This document shows positions 9,132 through 20,377 of a stretch of DNA of 64,000 bases, in pieces. The position numbers and the translations under genes are program-made. Position 1 is the stretch's first letter. Every line of letters begins with the position of its first letter. This DNA is from WHSW01 sp963769945 (GTDB lineage Bacteria > Actinomycetota > Thermoleophilia > Solirubrobacterales > 70-9). The stretch is taken from contig CAVYOA010000013.1 of NCBI GenBank assembly GCA_963769945.1, forward strand, positions 62,001-126,000, written 5' to 3'. The notes below the pieces were generated by a model that was not told the DNA's origin, made no database searches, and was given only the letters and a program-made list of their open reading frames with translations.

Positions 9132-9890
9132 GTGAGCGATCGAGACGTCCTCAACGCGATGCAGGTCGAGCTCTGCGAAAGCAGCGCGACCGACTACTCC
9201 GACCTCAAGGCGCTGTTCATCAACTGCACCCTGAAACGCAGCCCGGAGGTCTCCAACACCCAAGGGCTGATGGACATCTCCGAGGAGATCATGCGCCGAA
9301 ACGGGGTCGAGGTCGACACGCTGCGCGCGATCGATCACGAGATCGCCACAGGTGTGTGGCCCGACATGACCGAGCACGGCTGGGAAGCAGACGTTTGGCC
9401 GGCGATCCACGAACGGGTGATGGCGGCCGACATCCTCGTGCTCGGGATGTCGATCTGGCTCGGCGAGAAGTCGTCGGTTGCGACCAAGGTGATCGAACGC
9501 CTCTACGGCAACTCGCACCTACTCAACGAGCACGGCCAATACGCCTACTACGGCCGCGTCGGCGGCTGCCTGGTGACCGGCAACGAGGACGGCGTCAAGC
9601 ACTGCGCGATGAACACGCTGTACTCGCTCCAGCACCTCGGCTACACGATCCCACCACAGGCCGACTCTGGCTGGATCGGTGAGGCCGGGCCCGGGCCGTC
9701 GTATCTCGACGAGGGCTCGGGCGGGCCCGAGAACGACTTCACCAACCGCAACACGACGTTTGCGACTTGGAACATGCTGCACCTGGCGCGGATGCTCAAG
9801 GACGCGGGCGGCATCCCGGTTCACGGCAACCAGCGAGACAAGTGGGACGCCGGCTGCAGCTTCGACTTCCCCAATCCCGAGTACCGCTAG
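9132..9890 (+). CDS. Flavodoxin-like / NADPH-dependent FMN reductase family protein
   Basis: Predicted FMN-binding flavodoxin-fold reductase, 252 residues. After a 25-residue lead comes the core strand ALFINCTLKRSP that ends in the phosphate-binding loop, then ILVLGMSIWLGEKSS and GGCLVTGNEDGVKHCAMNTL, typical of the NAD(P)H-quinone/FMN reductase family. GTG 9132 is preceded by AAAGGAG. The gene stands alone, about 60 bases before the permease. The electron acceptor is unknown. Confidence 0.82.
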   Translation: MSDRDVLNAMQVELCESSATDYSDLKALFINCTLKRSPEVSNTQGLMDISEEIMRRNGVEVDTLRAIDHEIATGVWPDMTEHGWEADVWPAIHERVMAADILVLGMSIWLGEKSSVATKVIERLYGNSHLLNEHGQYAYYGRVGGCLVTGNEDGVKHCAMNTLYSLQHLGYTIPPQADSGWIGEAGPGPSYLDEGSGGPENDFTNRNTTFATWNMLHLARMLKDAGGIPVHGNQRDKWDAGCSFDFPNPEYR

Positions 9891-9949
9891 CCGCGAAACC
9901 AGGCCTGAATATAGAGTTGGCTTGACCCGAGCCAGTCAGGGAGGAGCGG

Positions 9950-11563
9950 ATGGAAAGCGCGAGCGTTGCCGCCGGCGGGACCGTTGCTCAGGACAACCCC
10001 GAGCACGTAGACAAGGGGCTGAAGAAGGACTCGATCGGGTTCATCGACGGCCTCTGCATCGGCCTCGCCTCGACCGCCCCGGCTTACTCGCTGGCCGCTG
10101 TGATCGGCTCGATCGTCGTCGCCGTCGGGGTCAAAGCTCCCGGCATCCTGCTGTTGTCGTTCGTGCCGATGTTCTTCATCGCGGCGGCGTTCTTCTACAT
10201 GAACCGCGTCGATACGGACTGCGGCACGACGTTCTCCTGGGTTACGCGCGCGCTCGGCCCTTATGCGGGCTTCATGGGTGGCTGGGCGATCTGCACGACT
10301 GGCATCCTCGTGATCGGCTCGCTTGCCGACGTCTCGGCGCTGTTCCTGTTCGACCTACTCGAGCTCAACGAGCTGCGCAAGTCGGATATCGCAAACGTCA
10401 TCCTCGCCGTCGCGATCATCGTCGTGATGACGGCGATCTGCGTCATCGGTACCGAGATCTCGGCGAAGCTGCAGCGCTTCATGACCCTCGGTCAGGTCGC
10501 GATCCTGCTGCTGTTCGCGGTCGTCGCCTTCGTCAAGCTCGCCGACCGGGGACGCGCCGGCGAGCTCGATCGACCCCGAGCTCGGCTGGCTGTCGCCATT
10601 CGGCGTCGAGTACTCGTCGATGCTGACCGGCGTCCTGCTCGCCGTCTTCATCTACTGGGGCTGGGAGAGCGCGGTCAACCTCTCCGAGGAGTCCAGGGAC
10701 TCGAGCCGTGCGCCCGGGCTCGCGGGCATGGCGAGCACCGTCATCCTTCTCGTCACCTACGTCGCCGTCACGATCGCGCTCGTCGCCTTCCTCGGCCTCG
10801 GCCGCGTCGAGCAGTTCGACGACAACGCGCGCGTGCTGGCAATCGCGGGTAACGCCGTGCTCGGCTCGGAGCTGGGCAAGCTGCTGGTCGTCGCCGTGAT
10901 CATCTCCGGCATCTCATCGGCGCAGACGACGATCCTGCCGGGCTCGCGCACCTCGCTCTCGATGGCCTCGGCCGGTGCGCTGCCGAAGCCGTTCTGCGCG
11001 GATCCATCCCCGCTACTACACACCGGCCTTCGGCACGATCGTCGTCGGCACGCTGGCGACGCTTTGGTATGTGCCCGGCCGCCTGCTCTCTGAGAACTTC
11101 CTCTTCGACTCGCTCTCGGCGCTGTCACTGCTGATCGCCTTCTATTACGGCCTCACCGGGCTCGCCTGCGCGATCTACTGGCGCACGGAGCTGTTCAAGT
11201 CGGCCAAGAACCTGGTCTTCATCGGGATCGCCCCGCTGATCGGCGCCGGGATGCTGTTCTACCTGCTGTTCGAGTCGGCGCGCGACCTCTCCGATCCGAA
11301 GGCGTCGTATTCCGGTTCGGAGCTGTTCGGCGTCGGGATGCCCTTGGGTATCGCGATCACGTTCGTCGCCCTCGGACTCGTGCTGATGTTGGCCTGGCGC
11401 CTGTTCGGCCCGCCGGCCAGCCAGCGAGTTCTTCGCCCGCCGCGCCTTCCAGCACGTGCCCCACGAGGTCGCAATCGGCGAGGTCGAGAAGGTCGAGGCG
11501 ATCGGGGTCTCCGAAGAGGATGCCGACGCCGCCGCAGACAACTCGCGCGAAAAGGGAGAGTGA
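9950..11563 (+). pseudogene. APC-family amino acid permease, frame broken three times
   Basis: Amino acid/polyamine transporter of the APC superfamily with about 12 membrane segments. The start is clear (GGAGGAGCGG then ATG) with KDSIGFIDGLCIGLASTAPAYSLA. As read, the frame shifts near 10547, 10995 and 11425. Dropping one base at each point gives continuous homology (ADGDAPASSIDPELGW; KPFARIHPRYYTPAFG; GPPASQEFFARRAFQH) and a 536-residue protein ending KGE at 11561-11563. Codon structure is preserved on both sides of every break, so sequence error is as likely as real decay. The universal stress gene follows one base later, a common pairing. Confidence 0.8.
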
Positions 11564-11564
11564 G

Positions 11565-11988
11565 ATGGACGAACGAGCACTGGTGGTCGGATACGACGGC
11601 TCGGACTGCGCCAAGGCAGCGCTCGAAGCGGCAATCCAGTTCGCCGGCAAGACCGGTGACCGCATCGTCATCGGCTTCGGCTACGAGCCCGGCAGCTACG
11701 GCGAGGAGCACTCCGCTCATCGCGAGGAGGTGCGCAAGTTCGGCGAGCGCGTCACCGCCCCGGCAATCGAGCGCACCGCCGAGGCCGGCGTCGAGGCGAC
11801 CCTGGCGCTGATCGCCGAGCGTCCGGTCGACGCGCTGGTCGCGCTCGCGGCCGAGCACGACGCGCGCGCAATCGTCGTCGGCACGCACAGCGAGAGCCCG
11901 CTTCGCGGCGCGATCCTTGGCTCGACCCCGCACAAGCTCCTGCATGTCGCCGAGTGCCCGGTGCTCGTCGTGCCGGTGCGCGACGTAG
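11565..11988 (+). CDS. Universal stress protein (UspA family), apparent 3' frameshift
   Basis: Small ATP-binding stress protein of the Usp fold. Starts MDERALVVGYDGSDCAK; the nucleotide-binding signature appears as VVGTHSESPLRGAILGSTPHKLLHVAECPVLVVPV. As read, the frame runs on into the next gene, giving a false Usp-enolase fusion. Removing one base at about 11979 brings in TAG at 11986-11988 and a 140-residue protein ending VPVAT, the usual length and end for the family. It sits directly behind the permease (stop TGA 11561, start 11565), likely co-transcribed. Confidence 0.82.
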
Positions 11989-12023
11989 TCGCTGGCTCGG
12001 CCACGCGGCTAACCTCGCCAGCC

Positions 12024-13092
12024 ATGAGTGACGCCTACAACCGTCTCGCTGAGCTCCCGGTCACGGTCGAGAGCTACGAGCTCACGGGTCACGACGTCGA
12101 GTTCGCCGAGTTCACGCGGCCATCGACCGTCGTGCACCTGCGCGGGTCCGGCAAGGAGGGCATCGGCGAGGACGTCGTCTACACCGTGCTCGACCACATC
12201 GCCCATCGCGATGCCGGGCCGGTCCTCGCGGGCGAGCTCGCCGGGGAGCGGACGCTGGGCGAGCTCTGCGACGTGATCGGCATGCTCGACCTCTTCCCCA
12301 CGCCGCCGGAGTACCCGGCCTCGGCCAACTACCGCCGCTGGGCATATGAGTCCGCCGCGCTCGATCTGGCGCTGAACCAGAACGGCCTCGCGCTGTGGGA
12401 AGTGGTCGAGCGCGACCCGTCGCCGCTTCGCTTCGTCTGCTCGACGCGGCTGACCAGCTTCGGCGACGGCGGCAAGGGCTCGAGCACGGCGGCGATCGAA
12501 CGACGCCTCGCAAAGTACCCCGAGCTCGAGTTCAAGCTCGATCCCGAGAACGACTGGGACCGCCGAGCTGATCGCGGAGATCGCCGGCCTGGCGCCGGTG
12601 CAGATCCTCGATCTCAAGGGGCATTACAAGGGCACTCCGGTCGACGTCGATACCGATCCCGAGCTTTACCGCATGGTCGCCGAGGCGTTCCCCGACGCCT
12701 ACATCGAGGATCCCGATCTGAACGGGAAGACGAAGAAGGCACTCGCTGAGCACATGGACCGCGTCACCTACGACGCGCCGCTTCACTCGCTCGACGACGT
12801 CAAGGAGATGGCCGGCAAGGCGATCAACTCGAAGCCGTCGCGCTTCGGCTCGCTGCGCGAGCTGCTCGAGGTCTACGAGCACTGTGAGCGCGAGGAGATC
12901 GCCGTTTACGGCGGCGGCCAGGGCGAGGTCCAGTGCGGCCGCGGCCAGATCCAGTACCTGGCCTCGCTCTTTCACCCCAGCACCCCCAACGACACCGCGC
13001 CCTCGGGCTACAACGACCCGGCGGTCCCCAAGGGCATGCCGACGAGCCCGATGGACCCCTCGCAGTCAGAAACCGGCTTTCGCTGGGGCTGA
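12024..13092 (+). pseudogene. Enolase-superfamily-like protein, one frameshift
   Basis: Probable member of the enolase superfamily (mandelate racemase / muconate lactonizing group), reaction unknown. The N-terminal part contains GIGEDVVYTVLDH; after a one-base excess at about 12564 the barrel continues with ILDLKGHYKGTPVD (a K-x-x-x-K-like strand), AYIEDPDL, VTYDAPLHSLDD and a C-terminal VYGGGQGEVQCGRGQIQYLASLFHP. Correcting the shift gives 355 residues. Start is ATG 12024. The family call rests on overall pattern and acidic metal-ligand-like positions, not on a full match, so treat it as moderate. Confidence 0.6.
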
Positions 13093-13102
13093 GCCTCGAG
13101 CG

Positions 13103-13324
13103 CTACTCGGCTACCCGCAGGTGCTGCCGCCAGTCGGGGTCGATCGCAGCCAGCGCCTCGAAGACCGCGGCCTGAAGCTCGGGCTCACCGAGGTCGTCCG
13201 AGTCGAACGTCGCGCACTGGAACTCGGAGTCGAAGCCAACGGGAATGTCGGTCGAGTCGCCGGCCTGCATCGCCAGCTCCTCGCCCTTGGAGCCGATCGC
13301 CTCGAGTGTCAGCAGTGATGCCAC
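13103..13324 (-). CDS. Small hypothetical protein, start uncertain
   Basis: A short acidic ORF ending DPDWRQHLRVAE. The part ASLLTLEAIGSKGEELAMQAGD faintly recalls the C-terminal half of phosphocarrier HPr, but no HPr phosphorylation histidine site is visible, so no function is assigned. The frame stays open upstream through the tRNA-Asp gene, which cannot be coding, so the start was set at GTG 13324 (73 residues). A longer form without a standard start codon is possible. Confidence 0.4.
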   Translation of the reverse strand: MASLLTLEAIGSKGEELAMQAGDSTDIPVGFDSEFQCATFDSDDLGEPELQAAVFEALAAIDPDWRQHLRVAE

Positions 13325-13466
13325 GTCGGCAACATATCGCCCAGCGCCGGAAGAACTCTCGACCTTCGTCGGGCCCGCAAAATGAGCGTCTTTACGTTCT
13401 CGGCGGACACGCAAGCGCAGTATCTCGCTCGCAGCGAGCACGCTGCAACGAGCGGTAACAAGCGAA

Positions 13467-13540
<74 letters not shown>

Positions 13541-13599
13541 GGGCGCATGCGCGGCGAGCCGGTGAGCCCGCGCGTCGATCATAGGGATAGGGTCGCGCG

Positions 13600-14467
13600 A
13601 TGCGGCTGGTGACTTACGAATCGCAGCGGGGGCCGCGAGCAGGCGTGCTTCGTGGCGACGAGATCGTCGACGCGTGGGATGCGATCGGTGGTGACGGCAC
13701 GAGCGTGCGCGAGCTACTCGAGGCCGGCCGGCTCAACGAGCTTGAGGACATCGACGGCACCGCCATCACCATTGACGAGACCACGCTCCTGCCACCAATC
13801 CCCGACCCCGACAAGATCATCGGCATCGGCCTCAACTACAAAGCGCACGCTGCCGAGGCTCAACTCGAACCGCCCTCGAGCCCGACCTTCTTCGCCAAGT
13901 TTCGCAACGCGCTGCGCGGCGACGGCGACACCGTGACGCTGCCCGCCGCAAGCGCCAAGGTCGACTACGAGGCTGAGGTCGCATTCGTCGTCGGTCGTGT
14001 GGCCAAGGATGTCGCCGTCACAGACGCGCTCGGCCACATCGCCGGCTACACGCTGTTCAACGACCTCTCGGCCCGCGACCTGCAGTTCGCAACGCCGCAG
14101 TGGATGCCTGGCAAGGTCTTCGATGGCTCGGCACCCTGCGGCCCGACGCTGGTGACGCCGGACGAGGCTGGCCCGCATGACGCGATCTCGATCGCGCTCG
14201 AGCTCAACGGTGAGCGCATGCAGGACTCGACCACCGCCGATCTCGTCTTCTCGATCCCCGCACTGGTGTCGGAGCTGTCGAAGCTGATGACCCTCGGTTC
14301 CCGGCGACATCGTCGCCACCGGCACCCCCGCGGGCGTTGGGGGCGCCCGCGAGCCGCGGGTTTGGCTGCGTTCCGGCGACCGAGTCGAAGTGATCTCCAG
14401 CGAGCTCGGCCGGCTCTCGCACCACGATCGCCTGAGCTCCGCGAACAGATCAGACGCATCGCAGTGA
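13600..14467 (+). pseudogene. Fumarylacetoacetate hydrolase family protein, one frameshift
   Basis: FAH-superfamily hydrolase or isomerase acting on 2-oxo/enol acids in aromatic or sugar-acid catabolism. Clear motifs: IGIGLNYKAHAAEA, PTFFAKFRNAL, VDYEAEVAFVVG with metal-binding Glu, YTLFNDLSARDLQ and WMPGKVFDGSAPCGP. At about 14296 one extra base breaks the frame; removing it restores TLVPGDIVATGTPAGVGG and RSGDRVEVISSELG, ending TGA 14465-14467 (288 residues, normal). Unshifted reading gives an Arg-rich tail unlike the family. Start ATG 13600 follows the tRNA-Asp divergently. Confidence 0.85.
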
Positions 14468-14495
14468 TCCGGGCTGGATCGCGACGCGTAGCCCT

Positions 14496-14515
14496 GAATA
14501 GGTACGTACCTATTC
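14496..14515. promoter_or_regulatory. Perfect 20-bp palindrome, candidate operator
   Basis: GAATAGGTACGTACCTATTC is self-complementary over all 20 bases and is A+T-richer than its surroundings. It lies about 50 bases before the ferritin-like gene and about 20 bases before its AAGGAG. Size and position suit a dimeric regulator binding site over the promoter. The cognate regulator is not evident in the window. Confidence 0.6.
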
Positions 14516-14546
14516 GAAGTCCCAGGGGGACATACAAAGGAGTGGT

Positions 14547-15299
14547 GTGTTAGTGACCAACGCAGAAAATCTCGTCTATCAGGCGATCGACGAGGAGCAC
14601 GCGAACGAATCCGCAAGCACACGGCGCAAGTTCGTCGGTGGAGCCGCGGCAACGCTCGGAAGCATGGGGCTGCTCGGCGCGACGGGTGGCGCATCGGCCC
14701 TCGCCAAGACCGCCCGCAAACAGGATCCGGCAACGATCCTCAACGTTGCCGCTACCGCAGAGGTGCTGGCAACGATCGTCAACACCGTCGGTGGCGAGCG
14801 CGTCGCGCTCGACTCGGTGACCAAGGCCAACGTCGACGCTGCGGCCTACGAGGAGCTCATCCACTACAAGGTGCTGCGCTCCGTCGGAGGACGTCCCGCG
14901 ACGAAGAAGATCTGGATTCCGGACGGCCTTTTTGCGAGCTCGTCGAGCTTTCTCGGCGGCCTCGTTCAAGGCGATCAGATCTTCGTCAACGCCTACCTGC
15001 TGGGCACGACGATCTTCGGCGATCTCGGAGAGGGCAAGCTCGCCCGTACCACCGCCGAGTTCATGGGCGCCGAGGCTGTCCACCGCGCGCTGGCGAAGCA
15101 GTCGCTGGGCCAGCTCGGCAACGATCGCGCGTTCATGAAGTTCAAGTTCAAGGACATCAACGATCACGTCCGCAACCTGCAAGCACTCGGGTTCGGATTC
15201 GGCAAGGAGGGCGCAAGCCCGGGCACGTTCTATGACTTCGACGAGGTCAAGAAGCGCACCCCGGCACCGTCCGGCGTCAACACGCTGAAGCCGAGCTGA
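14547..15299 (+). CDS. Ferritin-like-domain protein, Tat-type N-terminus
   Basis: About 250 residues. The N-terminus carries TRRKFVGGAAATLGSMGLLGA, a twin-arginine-like export signal followed by Ala. The mature part is helical with ATAEVLATIVNTVGG, AAAYEELIHYKVL and AEFMGAEAVHRALAKQ, resembling the Glu/His-containing four-helix bundle of ferritin-like proteins of this lineage. Function is unknown; iron binding or redox stress are guesses. AAGGAG at 14537 serves either GTG 14547 or GTG 14553. The 20-bp palindrome upstream suggests regulation. Confidence 0.75.
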   Translation: MLVTNAENLVYQAIDEEHANESASTRRKFVGGAAATLGSMGLLGATGGASALAKTARKQDPATILNVAATAEVLATIVNTVGGERVALDSVTKANVDAAAYEELIHYKVLRSVGGRPATKKIWIPDGLFASSSSFLGGLVQGDQIFVNAYLLGTTIFGDLGEGKLARTTAEFMGAEAVHRALAKQSLGQLGNDRAFMKFKFKDINDHVRNLQALGFGFGKEGASPGTFYDFDEVKKRTPAPSGVNTLKPS

Positions 15300-15306
15300 C
15301 GAAAGC

Positions 15307-17001
15307 TCATTCGGTCGGGACGAAGGGCCGCTTCGGCGGCCCTTCGTCGTTCTCACGCTCCATCCGTTCGAGCTCGGCGAACGACGCCACCAGCGCGAAC
15401 GGCAAGAACCAGACGACGTAGAAGTAGAACCAGTGATTCGCCGTCAGCTGAACCGCGATCGTCACCGCGGTCGCCAGCGCAGCGATCTGCACCGGCGTCT
15501 TCAGGCGCGGGTAGAACGCGACGGCGACCGCCAGCGCCACCGCACCGGCGCGAGCCAGGGGCTGCAGCCAGTCGAGCGAGGGCGCCTGACCCCAGACGCT
15601 GAATGGCGAGCCGCGACTTGCCTGGTAGCCGAGGCTGCGGTCGTAGAGCTCGCGCAAGCCGCCGTCGGGGACGAAGGGCAGCGTCACCGCCGCGGCAACT
15701 ACGGCGAAAGCAAGGGTGAAGATCGCCGCCGAGCGCCAGCGTCGCTCGCCCGTGGCACTCGCCGTCGCAAATAGCGGCCCCAGCGCCGCCGAGCCAAACT
15801 TCGCCGCAGCCGCGAGCGCTAGGAAAGCACCGCGCCCCGCGGGTGACGCCAGCGCGAGCATCGAGCCAACCGACAGCGCGGCGATGAGCGCGTCATTGGC
15901 GCCGGCGTTCATCGCGTAGAGCGTCCACGGACAAGCGGCCCAGGCAAAGCCGAGCGCCCATCCGAGCGTGCGCCCCTCCGCCCCCCTGCGCAGACGGCGT
16001 CCGAGCGCGACGAGCCCGGCGATGCAAATCAGGTCGAAGGCAATCGCGGCCGCATGCGCCGCGGGCAGCTCATCCCAGCTGCCGTCCCACGCAAGCACCT
16101 GCTCGAACGGGACATAGGCGAGGTAATTCCCGGGCCCATAGACATCGCCCTTGAGATCGATGCCGGTCGAGAAGGCACCGTCATACAGCTCCAGCCCGTC
16201 GCCGATGCGGTCGGCGCCGACCACTCCGGCGAGGCCGATGTCGATGACGCGGGAATCGACGACATTGAGTGCGATCCGCGCACAGACAAGCACCGCGAGG
16301 CCGATCACCAGCCAGCGCACCGGCGCCAGCGGCACGAGCGGTCCCGAGGGTCGGCGCGGCCGGAGGCCGGCGATGAGCATGCGCACGAGGAAATAGCCGA
16401 GGACCGGGTAGGTGAGCGCGACCGATGCGGTGATCTCAGCCGCGTTGAAGAAATAGAGCGACACCCCGAGCCCGAGCAGGACGAGCAGGTCGAGGTGAAG
16501 CAGGCGAAACGGACGTCGCGGGTCGAAGAACGGCACCACGAACAGCAGGCACAGGGCGATCCATACCCACGGCGAGTTGACGTTCTGCGCTACCGCGCCC
16601 TCGTAGCCGCGCGCGAGCGGTGTCTCGACCTGGAAGTCGCGCAACGCCTCATCGACCTCACCGCTGCCCGGGTCGAGGATCACGCGTGCGACCTCGACCT
16701 CACCATCGAAGTAGCTCACCTGCCAGCGCTCGCCGCGGATGTAGGCCGTCGCGGTCGCACCGGGCGACTCCGCGCGCTCATCAGCGACGACGTCGGTGGC
16801 GTCGGCGACGTTGATCGCCGCTGCAGCGGTGAGCTCGAAAGCCGTCGGGCCGGTGGCTGGCGACTCGGCCTCGATCAGCGCCGGGGCTACCTCACCGCCG
16901 AACGGCGCCTGGCGTGCAGGATCCTCGGATGCCGTCGCCGCCGACGCCGTCGCCACGAGCGCGCAGATCGCGAGCGAAACTGACATCCGCGCTCTCGCCA
17001 T
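15307..17001 (-). CDS. Polytopic glycosyltransferase-like membrane protein (DUF2029/GT87 type)
   Basis: 564-residue membrane protein. The signal segment MSVSLAICALVATASAATA is followed by an exported region of about 130 residues, then many hydrophobic helices (WVWIALCLLFVVPFF, VRWLVIGLAVLVCARIAL and others). Loops DVYGPGNYLAYVPFEQ and ACPWTLYAMNAGANDAL are typical of polyprenyl-phosphate-mannose-using GT-C enzymes. It would transfer sugars outside the membrane onto a lipid or wall acceptor. Its last codons (DEGPPKRPFVP) lie inside a strong hairpin, and it converges with the ferritin-like gene. Confidence 0.78.
   Translation of the reverse strand: MARARMSVSLAICALVATASAATASEDPARQAPFGGEVAPALIEAESPATGPTAFELTAAAAINVADATDVVADERAESPGATATAYIRGERWQVSYFDGEVEVARVILDPGSGEVDEALRDFQVETPLARGYEGAVAQNVNSPWVWIALCLLFVVPFFDPRRPFRLLHLDLLVLLGLGVSLYFFNAAEITASVALTYPVLGYFLVRMLIAGLRPRRPSGPLVPLAPVRWLVIGLAVLVCARIALNVVDSRVIDIGLAGVVGADRIGDGLELYDGAFSTGIDLKGDVYGPGNYLAYVPFEQVLAWDGSWDELPAAHAAAIAFDLICIAGLVALGRRLRRGAEGRTLGWALGFAWAACPWTLYAMNAGANDALIAALSVGSMLALASPAGRGAFLALAAAAKFGSAALGPLFATASATGERRWRSAAIFTLAFAVVAAAVTLPFVPDGGLRELYDRSLGYQASRGSPFSVWGQAPSLDWLQPLARAGAVALAVAVAFYPRLKTPVQIAALATAVTIAVQLTANHWFYFYVVWFLPFALVASFAELERMERENDEGPPKRPFVPTE
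15319..15348. terminator. Bidirectional hairpin terminator with UUCG tetraloop
   Basis: Perfect 13-bp stem GACGAAGGGCCGC / GCGGCCCTTCGTC closing the very stable cUUCGg loop, between two convergent genes. No long T-run follows on either side. It overlaps the 3' coding end of the glycosyltransferase gene. Confidence 0.8.
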
Positions 17002-17089
17002 CAGCGCGCGAGCCTACTAGCGACCTGTAATTTCGAAGCGAGCGCATGGAGGCATGATCTGAACGCGTTGCGCCATCGTTGTATTCAGC

Positions 17090-18384
17090 GTGCGGGACAA
17101 ACGGCTGAAAATCGCGGTCGTCGGTACCGGCATTGCCGGTCTCACCGCGGCGCGACTGCTCGACGACTGCCCACGAGATCACGGTGTTCGAGGCCGACGA
17201 GCGCATCGGCGGCCACACCAACACGATTCGCGTCGATGACCCGCGCGGCGAGCGTCTGGGTCGACACCGGCTTCATCGTCCACAACGACCGCAACTACCC
17301 CCACTTCACCGAGCTGATGGCCGAGCTCGGGATCGACTCACAGGATGCGGAGATGGGAATGTCGATCTCCGACGGCGAAGGGCGTTTCGAGTTCGCCAAC
17401 ACGCGTCGCGGCTTGTTCGCTCAACGCTCGAATCTGCTGCACCCGAAGTTCTGGCGGCTGATCTGCGACCAGCTGCGCTTCAACCGCGAGGTGAGACCGC
17501 TGTCTGGGCGGCCCAACGGGCCCACCGTCGGCGAGTTCCTTCGCGACGGCGGCTACTCGCGCTGGTTCACCGAGCGCGTGATCATGCCCGAGGTGTCGGC
17601 GGTGTGGTCGTCGGACCCGGACGCGATCTGGGAGTTCCCGCTGGCCTTCCTCGCCGAGTTCCTCGATAACCACGGCCAGCTCGAGCTTCGCCGACGGCCT
17701 CAGTGGAAGACGATCCCGGGCGGCTCGCGCGTCTATGTGGAGAAGCTGACTCAGCCGTTTGCCGATCGCATCCGTCTCGGCGCCGCCGTGCGCCGCCTCG
17801 AACGCGTCGCCGGCGGCGTCGCCGTTTCGGCCGACGGCTGCGAGACCGAGCTCTTCGACGAGATCGTGGTGGCGACGCACTCCGATCAGGCGCTGGCGAT
17901 GATCGCTGCGCCCAGCGCCGGCGAGCGCGGCGTGCTCGGGGCGATGGGCTACCAGCGAAACGAGGCCGTGCTTCACACCGACGCCTCGCTGATGCCCGGG
18001 CGCCGGCGCGCCTGGGCGAGCTGGAACTTCCATCTGCTCGAGGGCGATTGCAAGCGCACCGCCGTCACCTACTGGATGAACAACCTGCAACGCCTGGACG
18101 CCGAGCGCGATTATCTGGTCACGCTGAACCTCCGCGAGCGAATCGACCCCGCCCACGTGATCGAGACGATCTCCTACTCGCATCCCATCATCACCCAAGC
18201 CAGTGTGGCCTCGCAGCGCCGATGGGGCGAGATCAGCGGCATCGACCGCATCCATTATGCGGGCGCCTACTGGCGCTGGGGCTTTCACGAGGATGGCTGC
18301 TGGAGCGCAATCCGCGCCTGTCGTTCCCTGCTCGCCGCCGAGCCCGAGATCGAGCTGATCGCTGATCTGGAGCTCGCCGCATGA
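17090..18384 (+). pseudogene. FAD-dependent amine-oxidase-like protein of cfa operon, two frameshifts
   Basis: NAD(P)/FAD-binding protein that in many bacteria precedes DUF1365 and cyclopropane-fatty-acid synthase genes. The N-terminus KIAVVGTGIAGLTAARLL is the dinucleotide fold. One extra base at about 17171 and another at about 17253 break the frame; removing them yields HEITVFEADERIGGHTNTI and DDPRGEVWVDTGFIVHNDRNYPHF, matching the family, for 430 residues. Later motifs: VSAVWSSDP, WKTIPGGSRVYV, HYAGAYWRWGFHEDGC. Start GTG 17090 is chosen from the fold. The stop overlaps the next ATG (ATGA). Confidence 0.83.
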
Positions 18385-19123
18385 CCGCCTCAGCCCTTTA
18401 CGAAGGCTGGGTACGCCACCGCCGCCTCGAGCCGGTCGAGCATTCGTTTCGCTACCGCATGTTCATGACCTATCTCGATCTCGCCGAGCTGCCACACGTG
18501 CTCGACCCGCTGCGCGGATGGTCGGCGCGAGGCCCGGCGCTGGCCCGGTTCAAGCGCTCCGATCACATCGGCGATCCCGAGCTCGCGCTCGATCAGGTGA
18601 TCCGCGATCAGGTCGCCGCGGAGACCGGGGAGCGCCCAAGCGGCCCGGTTCGCATGCTGACGAATCTGCGTTATTTCGGGCACTGCTTCAACCCAGTGAC
18701 CTTCTTCTACTGCTTTGACCGCAGCGCCGAGCGCGTCGAAGCGGTGCTCGCGCAGGTCAACAACACGCCCTGGGGCGAGAGCTACTCGTACGTGATCGAA
18801 GCTAACGGCGAGCGCGTGATCAAGGCCTCGCTGCGAAAGGACTTTCATGTCTCACCGCTGATGGGCATGGACCATGTCTATGAGTGGCGCACGACCGTGC
18901 CCGGCGACGACGTCCAGGTGCATATCGAAAGCCACAAAGACGGCGGGCGGGCTTTCGACGCGACGCTGTCGCTCGAACGGCTTGAGCTCAACCGCGCCAA
19001 CGCTCGGCGCATGCTCGTTCGCTATCCGGCGATGACAGCGCAGGTCGTCGCCAAGATCTACTGGCAGAGCCTGCGGCTGAAGCTCAAAGGCGCCCCCTAC
19101 CATCCACACCCGGAGCGCTCCTG

Positions 19124-19124
<1 letters not shown>
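18381..19124 (+). CDS. DUF1365 family protein of cyclopropane-fatty-acid operon
   Basis: 247 residues, family-typical. Opening segment ALYEGWVRHRRLEPVEHSFRYR and central LTNLRYFGHCFNPVTFFYCFD with a later KDFHVSPLMGMD are the DUF1365 hallmarks. The biochemical role is unproven; the gene always travels with cyclopropane synthases, so a part in fatty-acid modification is likely. Overlaps the preceding gene by 4 bases and the following by 1 base, so translation is coupled. Confidence 0.93.

Positions 19125-20377
<1,253 letters not shown>

Noticed and set aside
10547..11425. Programmed frameshifting in the permease
   Set aside because: Three separate shifts in one gene without a shared slippery sequence or downstream structure are better explained by sequence errors or decay.
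16054..16983. 309-aa plus-strand ORF inside the membrane glycosyltransferase gene
   Set aside because: Arg/Asp/Glu-rich shadow of hydrophobic codons on the opposite strand; no start context or family features.
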